A stretch of 29,382 bases of DNA from Pelethousia sp002409725 (GTDB taxonomy: Bacteria; Bacillota; Clostridia; Christensenellales; CAG-138): NCBI GenBank assembly GCA_937915455.1, contig CALDNN010000064.1, positions 1-29,382 of the forward strand, in the 5' to 3' direction. Positions 1-6,528 of this stretch are shown here, in pieces. The translations under genes were made by a program, and so were the position numbers. The notes beneath the pieces were generated by a model. That model was not told the DNA's origin. It was given only the letters and a program-made list of their open reading frames with translations, and did not search any database. Each line of letters opens with the position of its first letter. Within the stretch, counting starts at the first letter, position 1.

Positions 1-713
1 GTATTAAGGAGCAGGTCCAAGAGCTGCTTTACAAGGAGCTGCTGGATGCGCAGCAGGCAAAGGCGGCCTCCGTGCCAGCCATCGCCGCGGCCGGGCCGCT
101 TTTCAGCCTGCTTGTGGCCATGGGCTGCGCTGCCGCGACGGCCAAGTGGCCCCTGCCCTTTGTGGAGGCCTTTGGCCATATAAACCTATCCATTGCCCTG
201 GTCAACTTGCTGCCGGCCCTGCCGCTGGATGGGGGCCAAATGCTGCGGCAGCTTTTGCAGCGCTATCTTCCCGCAAGGGCCTGCCTGCTTCTGGGCGTGA
301 TCTTGGGCGCGCTGGCCGGGGCGGGCCTTTTAGGCCTGGGCGCGTTGCTGCTTTGGCGTGGGGGGAGAAACGCCACCCCCGCCATTTTCGGCCTCTTTTT
401 ATGCCTGGCCGCTCTGCGCGAATACCGGGAGGGGGGCGGGGCGCGCGTGGAGGCCATGCTTCGCCGCCACAAGGCCATCAGGCTGGGTGGCAGCGTGCGA
501 GTGGTGCACGTGGGTGTGCACCGGAGCATGCCTGTATCCGCGGCGCTGCGGCGTTTGCAGAGCGGGGCCTATACTGTGATCGACGTGCTGGATGACGATA
601 TGCGTATTATGGGCCGGATGGACGAGGCCCGCCTGCTATCTCTGCTGGCCCGCTCGGGCGGGAGCGCGGCCATAGGCGAGGCAATGAGGATTGACCATGC
701 AACAAAAGGGTGA
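1..713 (+). CDS. spoIVFB: SpoIVFB-like site-2 (M50) intramembrane metalloprotease, C-terminal part
   Basis: The gene is cut by the left edge: its frame is open from base 3 with no start and no HExxH motif, which must lie upstream. The visible 236 residues contain the second half of an M50 protease: hydrophobic helices, the conserved NLLPALPLDGGQ motif whose Asp is the third zinc ligand in the family, two more hydrophobic helices, and a C-terminal soluble region resembling the CBS domain of SpoIVFB. In sporulating Firmicutes SpoIVFB sits in the outer forespore membrane and cleaves pro-sigma-K. RNase G follows 72 bases downstream, a neighbourhood common in Clostridia. A different M50 paralogue cannot be excluded without the N-terminus, but the short CBS-like tail and the position favour SpoIVFB. 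Confidence 0.8.
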   Translation, partial: IKEQVQELLYKELLDAQQAKAASVPAIAAAGPLFSLLVAMGCAAATAKWPLPFVEAFGHINLSIALVNLLPALPLDGGQMLRQLLQRYLPARACLLLGVILGALAGAGLLGLGALLLWRGGRNATPAIFGLFLCLAALREYREGGGARVEAMLRRHKAIRLGGSVRVVHVGVHRSMPVSAALRRLQSGAYTVIDVLDDDMRIMGRMDEARLLSLLARSGGSAAIGEAMRIDHATKG

Positions 714-785
714 TACACTAAATTTATACGTTCTTTCGCCCCATACGGCGGCACGATATAAATAAACGAGCGAGATAATTCATAC

Positions 786-2315
786 ATGCAAAAAGAGATC
801 GTCATCGATATCAATCCTTATCAGACCCGCGTTGTATTAATTGAAGATGGCTCCCCCAGCGAGATCTACATCGAGCGCCGTGGCAGGGAGCGATTGGTAG
901 GCAACATCTACAAGGGCAAGGTGCAAAACGTCCTCCCCGGCATGCAGGCCGCATTTGTGGATATAGGCCTGGAGCGCAACGCCTTCCTCTACGCCGGCGA
1001 TATCGTGCTGGATAAGGGGGATTTTCAATTCGGCGGGCACGAAGGGGATCAAAAGCTGGACGAGGCGCCCAATATCAAAGATATCGTCAAGCCCGGCCAG
1101 GATATCATGGTACAGATCATCAAAGAACCGGTAGGCACCAAGGGCGCGCGGGTCACCACCCACGTTACCCTGCCCGGCAGGTCGCTGGTGCTGATGCCCA
1201 CGGTGAATTATATCGGCGTTTCACGCCGTATCGATGATGAAGAGGAGCGTGCCCGCCTCAAGGCCGCCATCGAGGGCGTGAAGCCTTCCGGCATGGGGCT
1301 GATCGTGCGCACAGCCGCGGAGGGCAAAACGCAGGAGGAATTCGCCAGCGATGTGGCCTTTCTCACCCGGCTGTGGGAGCGGATCCAGCAAAAAGGGAAA
1401 ATGCTTTCCGCGCCCCGCCTGATCCATGCGGAAGAGCCGTTAATGTTTCGCACCCTGCGCGATCTGTTCACCCCCGAGATTGACAGGCTGGTCATCAACG
1501 ACCGGGAGTTTTTCGAGCGCATCCAGGTGGTGGCGGGCATTATCTCTCCCAATTTGCAGGATCGGGTCACCCTCCACGAGGGCCTGCCGGATCTTTTCGA
1601 TACCTACAAGCTCGAAAGTGCCATCGACAAAGCCCTTTCCCGCAAGGTTTGGCTTAAGAACGGCGGCCATATCATCATCGATCAAACCGAGGCCCTCACT
1701 ACCATCGATGTGAACACGGGCAAATATATCGGTAACGATTCTTTGCAGGAGACCATCACCGAAACCAACTGCGAGGCGGCCAGGGAAATCGCCAGGCAGC
1801 TGCGCCTTAGGGATATCAGCGGCATCATCATCATCGATTTTATCGATATGGATGAGATTGCCGATAAAGAGCGGGTGCTGGATACCCTGCGCGGGGAGAT
1901 GAAAAAAGACCGCACCAAGTCCAACGTGCTGGGCATTACCCAACTGGGCCTGGTGGAGATGACCCGCAAAAAAACCAGGCAGTGCATCTCCAACACCCTG
2001 CGCTCGCCCTGCCCTTATTGCGGGGGGGACGGCAGGGTACTATCCCGCGAGACTATGGTGCTCAAGGTGCGCAAAAAGCTAATTAGGGCCTTTGCACAAA
2101 ACGATTCCGCATCCTATCTGGTGCGCCTCAGCCCCTCCGTGGCGGAACTGATCGAGGAGAACAGCGAGGAGGATGCGCCCCTGCTGCCCAAGGCCCCGGG
2201 CCGCACGATCTACGTGCAGCCCGTGCCCGGCATGCACATCGAGGAATTCACCATTGCGCCCATCACCTCGCAGGAGGAACTTCGGCACATCCATGGCGCT
2301 GCCAAGGCGTATTGA
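786..2315 (+). CDS. rng: Ribonuclease G (RNase E/G family)
   Basis: The 509-residue protein matches RNase G in length and order. An S1 RNA-binding domain lies at about residues 35-125 (LVGNIYKGKVQNVLPGMQAA). The catalytic DNase I-like core carries the two metal-binding aspartates in TTIDVNTG and IIIIDFIDM. The zinc-link motif CPYCGGDG follows near residue 405 and mediates dimerisation in RNase E/G. The enzyme is a 5'-end-sensing single-strand endoribonuclease for mRNA decay and rRNA maturation. The ATG at 786 gives the standard N-terminus, but the upstream Shine-Dalgarno is weak (GAGCGAG). In many Clostridia rng is followed by rplU-ysxB-rpmA. Here it is followed directly by a terminator and a convergent gene, so that linkage is broken. 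Confidence 0.95.
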   Translation: MQKEIVIDINPYQTRVVLIEDGSPSEIYIERRGRERLVGNIYKGKVQNVLPGMQAAFVDIGLERNAFLYAGDIVLDKGDFQFGGHEGDQKLDEAPNIKDIVKPGQDIMVQIIKEPVGTKGARVTTHVTLPGRSLVLMPTVNYIGVSRRIDDEEERARLKAAIEGVKPSGMGLIVRTAAEGKTQEEFASDVAFLTRLWERIQQKGKMLSAPRLIHAEEPLMFRTLRDLFTPEIDRLVINDREFFERIQVVAGIISPNLQDRVTLHEGLPDLFDTYKLESAIDKALSRKVWLKNGGHIIIDQTEALTTIDVNTGKYIGNDSLQETITETNCEAAREIARQLRLRDISGIIIIDFIDMDEIADKERVLDTLRGEMKKDRTKSNVLGITQLGLVEMTRKKTRQCISNTLRSPCPYCGGDGRVLSRETMVLKVRKKLIRAFAQNDSASYLVRLSPSVAELIEENSEEDAPLLPKAPGRTIYVQPVPGMHIEEFTIAPITSQEELRHIHGAAKAY

Positions 2316-2331
2316 TTCATTTATATGCAGA

Positions 2332-2373
2332 TTAATTAAGAACGGCGGCTGAAAAGCCGCCGTTCTTAATTAA
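2332..2373. terminator. Bidirectional terminator, 19-bp perfect stem with GAAA loop
   Basis: Arms 2332-2350 and 2355-2373 are perfectly complementary over 19 bp around a GAAA tetraloop. The outer AT-rich part of the stem supplies a U-rich tract on both strands. It separates the convergent rng and VOC genes and should end both transcripts. Confidence 0.9.
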
Positions 2374-2379
2374 GACGGA

Positions 2380-2793
2380 TCAAGGCGAGTCCCAGCCCTC
2401 CCATTCCCGCACGAAAGACGAGATCTCGATCAAATTGCCATCCGGGTCGGCCACATAGCTCGTGCGCTGGCCCCAGGGCTCATCCGTGGGCGGAAAGATG
2501 GGGGTAGCGCCCGCTTTTACGACCCGTTCGTATTCCGCATCTACCCGCGCAAAGTCAGCCACGTCGAAGGATAGCTCCATGGTGCCGTTTCTCCCGTTCG
2601 GATAGGCGTATTTCCTGGCCGTCATCGCCTCGAAATCATCCCGGCCGAACATAATCAGCCGCGCCCCGCCGCAGGAGAGCTCCGCGTTTACATCACCTGC
2701 CCAGTCGGTCTGCATGCCCATCACATCCCGGTAGAAGGATACCATTTTCTCCATGTCTGTCACAAACAGACCCACCGCGTTCATCGTAAGCAT
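2380..2793 (-). CDS. VOC-superfamily (glyoxalase/bleomycin-resistance-like) protein
   Basis: The 137-residue protein has the two beta-alpha-beta-beta-beta modules of the vicinal-oxygen-chelate fold: an N-terminal FVTDMEKMVSFYRDVMG and a C-terminal VADPDGNLIEISS. The Glu in LIEI and the Glu in TMELSFDV sit where VOC enzymes place metal ligands. The substrate cannot be read from sequence; relatives include glyoxalase I, fosfomycin-resistance and dioxygenase proteins. The ATG at 2793 has an AAAGGAAAG ribosome binding site. The gene is a single unit with its own -10 element, and it lies downstream of the ABC operon's terminator. Confidence 0.88.
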   Translation of the reverse strand: MLTMNAVGLFVTDMEKMVSFYRDVMGMQTDWAGDVNAELSCGGARLIMFGRDDFEAMTARKYAYPNGRNGTMELSFDVADFARVDAEYERVVKAGATPIFPPTDEPWGQRTSYVADPDGNLIEISSFVREWEGWDSP

Positions 2794-2851
2794 GGTTGGC
2801 TTTCCTTTCTATTCAATTGTTTTGTGTAGCATCCTAAGCCGCTTTACTATG

Positions 2852-2857
2852 ATTATA
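2852..2857 (-). promoter_or_regulatory. Promoter -10 element of the VOC gene
   Basis: The minus strand reads TATAAT 58 bases before the VOC start codon. The -35 region is poor, so only the -10 is claimed. Confidence 0.45.
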
Positions 2858-2893
2858 GCATAGAAAAGCAAAGCAGCCACCTTTTTGGAATAG

Positions 2894-2922
2894 AAAAGGC
2901 CCGCGGATAATGCGGGCTTTTT
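2894..2922 (-). terminator. Terminator of the ABC importer operon
   Basis: GCCCGC (2899-2904) pairs with GCGGGC (2912-2917) around a 7-base loop, with U-rich flanks on both strands. It lies between the ATPase stop codon and the VOC promoter. Confidence 0.65.
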
Positions 2923-2960
2923 CCGTATATAGGCGGCAGGGCTGCTTTGTTTAAAAAGCT

Positions 2961-3764
2961 TTAGGAAAGCAGTGCGCGGTCGTTTGCAAACTCCTGGCCG
3001 CTGGCCTGCGAGAAGCGGGCGATCAGCTCTTCCACGGTGAGCTTTTTCTTGGCTTCACCGGCAATATCCAGCGCAATATTGCCCTCGTGCATCATGATGA
3101 GCCGGTTGCCGTGCTCGATGGCGTCCCGCATGTTGTGGGTCACCATCATGGCCGTGAGGCCGTGCTTGGCGATGATGTGATCCGAAAGCTCCAACACCTT
3201 GGCGGCCGTACGCGGATCCAGGGCCGCGGTGTGCTCATCGAGCAGCAGTAGCCTAGGCTTTTGCAGCGTGGCCATCAGCAGGGTGAGGGCCTGGCGCTGA
3301 CCGCCGCTCAACAGGCCCACCTTGGTGGAGAGCCGGCCCTCGAGGCCGAGATCGAGCGCTTGCAGCTTTTCGCGGTATTTAGCCCGCTCCCTGGAGCTGA
3401 TGCCCCATTTGAGGCCCCGCCCCTTACCTCGGCGGTAAGCCATGGCCAGATTTTCCTCGATGCCCATGCCCGCCGCCGTTCCCATCATCGGGTCCTGAAA
3501 GACCCGGCCCAGCAGGCAGGCGCGCTTGTGCTCCGGCATTTTGGAGATATCCTTACCGTCTAAAATCACTTGGCCCGCGTCCGCCGGGTAGACCCCGGCG
3601 ATCAGGTTCAGCAGGGTGCTCTTGCCCGCGCCGTTGCCGCCGATGACTGTGACGAAATCGCCTTCCTTGAAGGTGAGGGAGAGGTTTTCGATTGCCAGCT
3701 TCTGATTGATGGTGCCTTTGTTGAAGGTTTTTTGTAGGCCGTTGATTTCCAGCATGTTATTCAT
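2961..3764 (-). CDS. ABC importer ATPase (TrpXYZ / COG1101 type)
   Basis: The 267-residue nucleotide-binding protein has Walker A GGNGAGKST, signature LLSGGQRQAL, Walker B LLLLDEHTAALD and the H-loop VTHNMRDAI. Sequence and neighbours fit the COG1101 ATPase that partners COG4120 permeases and COG2984 binding proteins; some members import tryptophan (TrpXYZ in streptococci). Here the substrate is inferred from family only. The start at 3764 has an AGGAGG six bases upstream and lies 10 bases after the permease stop, so the three genes are co-transcribed. A GAEKKL-type coiled segment before residue 240 and a short C-terminal tail follow the ATPase core. Confidence 0.93.
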   Translation of the reverse strand: MNNMLEINGLQKTFNKGTINQKLAIENLSLTFKEGDFVTVIGGNGAGKSTLLNLIAGVYPADAGQVILDGKDISKMPEHKRACLLGRVFQDPMMGTAAGMGIEENLAMAYRRGKGRGLKWGISSRERAKYREKLQALDLGLEGRLSTKVGLLSGGQRQALTLLMATLQKPRLLLLDEHTAALDPRTAAKVLELSDHIIAKHGLTAMMVTHNMRDAIEHGNRLIMMHEGNIALDIAGEAKKKLTVEELIARFSQASGQEFANDRALLS

Positions 3765-3774
3765 AACCCGCCTC

Positions 3775-4647
3775 CTATTTGCCCGCTATGGTCTTTTTCA
3801 GCGTAGGGAGGGCCAGGGCCAAAGCCACGGTGGCCGCGCTGAAGAGCTTGAGATCGTTGGTGTTGAGGCCGGCTTGCAGCACCAGGGCGATAATGATGTA
3901 ATAGATCACCGCGCCCAGGATGATGGAAGTCATGCGCAGGGAAAAATTCGCCTGCTTGCCCACAACCACCTCGCCGATGATCACGCTGGCGAGGCCGATT
4001 ACGATCGCGCCCCTGCCCATTTGTACATCCGCGAAGCCCTGGTATTGCGAGAGCAGCGCGCCCGCAAGGCCCACCAGGCCATTGGAGATCACCAGGCCGA
4101 ACAGCTTCATATTGTCCGTATTCACGCCCTGGGCGCGGGCCATGTGGTCGTTGTTGCCGGTGGCGCGGATGGCGCACCCTACCTCGGTGCCGAAGAACCA
4201 ATAGAGCACGGCGATGATGGCCACCGCGAACACGCCGCCGATCAGGATAGCATGGGGGACGTTCAGCAAGGTGATGATGGTCTCCTGGCCGAGGAGGGCG
4301 GTGTTTGCGCGGCCCATGATGCGCATATTCACGGAATAGAGGGCCAACTGCGTGAGGATGCCCGAGAGGATGGCTGGAATATGCAGCTTGGTATGCAAAA
4401 GGCCCGTAACCGCCCCGGCGGCCATACCCGCAAGCGTAGCGAAAATCAGCGTGAGCAGGGGATCCATCCCGGCGGTGATCAGCACGGCGCTTACGGCGCC
4501 GCCCGTGCAAAGGCTGCCGTCTACGGTCATATCCGCGTAATCCAGTACCTTATAAGTGAGGAACACGCCGATGCCCAAGATGCCCCAGAGGATGCCCTGG
4601 GAGATCGCGCCCGGACAGGCGGCCAGGAAAGAAAGAATAAATTGCAT
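3775..4647 (-). CDS. ABC importer permease (TrpXYZ / COG4120 type)
   Basis: The 290-residue protein is almost entirely hydrophobic, with about eight membrane segments. It carries the conserved early motif YADMTVDGSLCTGGAV, typical of COG4120 and related branched-chain-type permeases. It should form the membrane channel for the ATPase and lipoprotein encoded beside it. The start at 4647 has only a modest ribosome binding site (GAAAGGG). A strong hairpin lies just upstream, between this gene and the binding-protein gene, consistent with lower expression of the membrane subunit. Confidence 0.92.
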   Translation of the reverse strand: MQFILSFLAACPGAISQGILWGILGIGVFLTYKVLDYADMTVDGSLCTGGAVSAVLITAGMDPLLTLIFATLAGMAAGAVTGLLHTKLHIPAILSGILTQLALYSVNMRIMGRANTALLGQETIITLLNVPHAILIGGVFAVAIIAVLYWFFGTEVGCAIRATGNNDHMARAQGVNTDNMKLFGLVISNGLVGLAGALLSQYQGFADVQMGRGAIVIGLASVIIGEVVVGKQANFSLRMTSIILGAVIYYIIIALVLQAGLNTNDLKLFSAATVALALALPTLKKTIAGK

Positions 4648-4675
4648 GGAAGGTCAACCCTTTCGTTTCGTTCGG

Positions 4676-4706
4676 GCCGCTTCCGGCCTTATGGGCCGGG
4701 AGCGGC
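4676..4706 (-). promoter_or_regulatory. Intercistronic hairpin between binding protein and permease genes
   Basis: Arms 4676-4688 and 4694-4706 pair over 13 bp (one G-U) around a 5-base loop, without a U tract on the minus strand. Such hairpins commonly protect the upstream mRNA 3' end and reduce read-through, giving more binding protein than permease. Confidence 0.6.
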
Positions 4707-4716
4707 TCTGTCTGTG

Positions 4717-5733
4717 CTATTTAAGATCCGTCGGGATGGTGATACCCAGCTGGGTGGCGATATTCTGGTTGATGGTCAGCTCCAAATCGGCATTGCAGAA
4801 TTCGATGGGCATAGCCGCAATGTCCGCGCCCTCGGTGAGGATTTTTATGGCTTGGGCCGCGGTCTGCAGGCCGAGCTGTTTGTAGCTGATGCCGTAGGTG
4901 GCCAGGCCGCCGCCGTTTACCATGTTGGATTCGCCGCAGATGATGGGGATGCCGGCCGGCGTAGCAACCATGGAGATGGTGGCGATGGTATCGGCCATCA
5001 GGTTATCCGTGGGCAGGTAGAGGGCGTCCACCTTGCCAACCGCGCTTTGGGTTACGGCCTGCACTTCGTTGGAGGCGGAAACAGTAAGCTCGACTGCCGT
5101 CAGCCCCTTGGCTTCCAGGGCCGCGCGGGCCATGTTGGCCTGGATGATGGAGTTATCCTCGCTGGAGTTATACATGATGCCCACGGTCTTGGCTGTGGGC
5201 GCGAGCTTGATGAGAAGGTCGACCTGGTCTGCCACGGGGTTCATATCCGAGGTGCCGGAAACATTGCCGCCGGGCGCGTCATTGCTGGCCACCAGGCCCG
5301 CGGAAACGGGGTCTGTCACGGCCGTGATGAGGATGGGGATATCCTTGGTGGCCTGGGCCGCTGCTTGGGCGGCCGGGGTGGCGATGGCCATAATGAGATC
5401 CACGCCGTCGTTGACGAACTTAGTGGCGATGGTGGAGCAGATGGCCTGCTCGCCCTGGGCGTTTTGCACGTCGATCTCCACATTGAGGCCGGCGGCGTTG
5501 ATGCCTTCAACGAAGCCTTCGCAGGCCGCATCCAGGGCGGCGTGCTGGGTGAGCTGAATGACGCCGATCTTTAGGGGCTCGGCAGCATCGGTAGCGGCGG
5601 GCGCAGCGGGCTCAGCCGGGGTAGCGGCGGCGGCAGGCGCCTCGGTTGCCACAGGGGCGGCGGCGGGGGCGGAGCAGGCGCAAAGCGTCAGAGTCATGGC
5701 CAGCGCGAGAATGGTGCGGATGATCTTCTTCAT
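4717..5733 (-). CDS. ABC importer substrate-binding lipoprotein (TrpX / COG2984, ABC_sub_bind)
   Basis: The protein begins with a lipoprotein signal peptide ending in LTLCAC and an Ala/Pro-rich linker. A type I periplasmic-binding-protein fold follows (PLKIGVIQLTQHAALD, then SGTSDMNPVADQVDLL and YLPTDNLMADT), as in the COG2984 family. It would be tethered outside the membrane and deliver substrate to the permease. I chose the ATG at 5733 (338 residues). It has AGGAG at good spacing and starts MKKIIRTI, whereas the in-frame ATG at 5751 overlaps that ribosome binding site. TrpX proteins bind tryptophan in streptococci. The leader upstream is rich in Phe/Tyr codons and contains no Trp codon, so the ligand is open. 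Confidence 0.92.
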   Translation of the reverse strand: MKKIIRTILALAMTLTLCACSAPAAAPVATEAPAAAATPAEPAAPAATDAAEPLKIGVIQLTQHAALDAACEGFVEGINAAGLNVEIDVQNAQGEQAICSTIATKFVNDGVDLIMAIATPAAQAAAQATKDIPILITAVTDPVSAGLVASNDAPGGNVSGTSDMNPVADQVDLLIKLAPTAKTVGIMYNSSEDNSIIQANMARAALEAKGLTAVELTVSASNEVQAVTQSAVGKVDALYLPTDNLMADTIATISMVATPAGIPIICGESNMVNGGGLATYGISYKQLGLQTAAQAIKILTEGADIAAMPIEFCNADLELTINQNIATQLGITIPTDLK

Positions 5734-5765
5734 GGTGTTTCTCCTCTTCATTTTTAAAAATCTAT

Positions 5766-5800
5766 GAAAAAAGCAGCCCCGCCTTCAGGACGGGACTGCT
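5766..5800 (-). terminator. Leader terminator (attenuator) of the ABC importer operon
   Basis: On the minus strand arms 5789-5800 and 5772-5783 form a 12-bp stem (two G-U pairs) with loop CUGAA, followed by a run of six U. It lies after the upstream ORF and before the lipoprotein gene's ribosome binding site, so read-through must be regulated. A small ATCCA/TGGAT hairpin (5807-5819) directly precedes it. Confidence 0.8.
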
Positions 5801-5819
5801 CGTTTCATCCAAGCTGGAT

Positions 5820-5996
5820 TTACTTAGCAGGCATAACGTCTCTTCTGGCGCATCGCAAAAGCATCCCGGTAAAGGAATAATAAAAGAGCTCGCTAAAAAA
5901 GCGAACTCCGCTGCTAAAAGCGAACGCGCGAGAATCCACACGGGAGGCTGCCGTGCTATGGGTGGCTATTAATTTAACGGCCTGGTTCTCTTTCAT
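5820..5996 (-). CDS. Putative 58-residue leader peptide (upstream ORF) of the ABC importer operon
   Basis: This short frame lies in the leader between a consensus promoter and an intrinsic terminator. It starts at an ATG (5996) preceded by AGAAGGGAG at good spacing and ends at a TAA 20 bases before the terminator stem. The predicted peptide begins MKENQAVKLIATHS. It has an aromatic-rich centre (RAFAFSSG, then RFFSELFYYSF) and a basic end, CARRDVMPAK. The codons for this centre overlap a 9-bp hairpin (5886-5908) with an A-rich loop on the plus strand. The arrangement suggests translation-coupled attenuation, either by starvation for Phe/Tyr or by a nascent-chain arrest. I do not recognise a characterised family. 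It could instead be an incidental frame within a structured leader RNA. Confidence 0.55.
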   Translation of the reverse strand: MKENQAVKLIATHSTAASRVDSRAFAFSSGVRFFSELFYYSFTGMLLRCARRDVMPAK

Positions 5997-6042
5997 GACG
6001 GCGCTCCCTTCTGCCTTACGGCTGTTTCAAACTATGGATCAG

Positions 6043-6071
6043 ATTATATATTATCTACAATGTGGTGTCAA
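6043..6071 (-). promoter_or_regulatory. Sigma-A promoter of the ABC importer operon
   Basis: The minus strand has TTGACA (6071-6066), a 17-base spacer and TATAAT (6048-6043). This is a perfect match to the vegetative consensus at ideal spacing. Predicted transcription start is near 6036, giving a ~300-base leader before the lipoprotein gene. Confidence 0.9.
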
Positions 6072-6134
6072 CCCCTATTTCCGCGTTACTTATTTTCAAC
6101 ACGGGCAAGGGTGGGGGAGGGAGAGAAAGAAAAT

Positions 6135-6268
6135 CTTAGGGGTTCGGGGGGGGACCCACAATTCGCAATAGTCGCATCTCTCCCTTGCGGTCGCGCCGCT
6201 CCTTACTGGGCTTTCGTCTCGCTTTATCCGCCACAGCCGGCGCACGATTCCGCCTCCCGGAGGCTCTA
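6135..6268. repeat. Dispersed GC-rich repeat, long form (copy 1)
   Basis: The segment starts with the 16 bases CTTAGGGGTTCGGGGG (6135-6150) and ends with CCCGGAGGCTCTA (6256-6268). Both blocks recur at the right end of the window (29346-29361 and 29370-29382). There they are separated by 8 bases and form a tight hairpin; here 105 unrelated bases separate them. No gene is seen in 6072-6340 apart from this repeat. Confidence 0.6.
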
Positions 6269-6340
6269 ATCCGGCTTTGGCGATATGCGCGTCAAAACGG
6301 AGGTCGCGTTTGTGCCCAACAGGACTAAACGCATAGCTCC

Positions 6341-6369
6341 TTGATGAAGTGCCGAAAATTCAAGATTAT
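6341..6369 (+). promoter_or_regulatory. Possible promoter of a small RNA
   Basis: TTGATG (6341-6346), 17 bases, then GATTAT (6364-6369). Each hexamer matches consensus at four of six positions. It stands just upstream of a structured stretch that ends in a strong plus-strand terminator. Confidence 0.3.
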
Positions 6370-6375
6370 TCGGCA

Positions 6376-6524
6376 GACAAAAACTGTAGGTTTTCTTTCC
6401 CCGCAGGGTTTGCTGGCTGCGTCCTTAATATGTCGCCTTCGTTGACATCAGTTGCACCCAGAGGGTGTGACACAACACAAGCAAACCCTGTAAACTTAAA
6501 GAGTGGCCCGGAGGCCACTTTTTT
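6376..6524 (+). ncRNA. Candidate structured small RNA
   Basis: The ~150 bases contain no convincing frame. A perfect 11-bp long-range stem (CAGGGTTTGCT at 6404-6414 with AGCAAACCCTG at 6480-6490) encloses two further hairpins: TGTC/GACA (6431-6446) and CACCC/GGGTG (6455-6467). An intrinsic terminator with six U on the plus strand ends the unit. A weak promoter lies upstream. It does not show the conserved cores of RNase P, SRP, tmRNA or the c-di-GMP riboswitch. It could alternatively be only the 3' structure of the convergent spoIVA transcript. Confidence 0.35.
6502..6524. terminator. Terminator between the small-RNA candidate and spoIVA
   Basis: AGTGGCC (6502-6508) pairs with GGCCACT (6513-6519) around CGGA. 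A T run follows on the plus strand and a shorter CTCTTT on the minus strand. It sits directly after the spoIVA stop, so it can serve both directions. Confidence 0.75.
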
Positions 6525-6528
6525 GACA

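Noticed and set aside
3706..5574. A 622-codon open frame on the plus strand, antisense to the importer genes
   Set aside because: It is a GC-rich shadow of three well-supported ABC transporter genes, with low-complexity His/Gly/Asp-rich translation, no ribosome binding site and no recognisable motif.
5761..6071. A T-box riboswitch upstream of the importer
   Set aside because: The GGGTGGNACCGCG core and a Stem I pattern are not found on the minus strand; the GGGTGG seen at 5960 is on the wrong strand and lacks the rest of the box.
6376..6524. c-di-GMP riboswitch, RNase P, SRP or tmRNA
   Set aside because: A GCAAACC string occurs at 6481, but the other conserved cores of these RNAs are absent.
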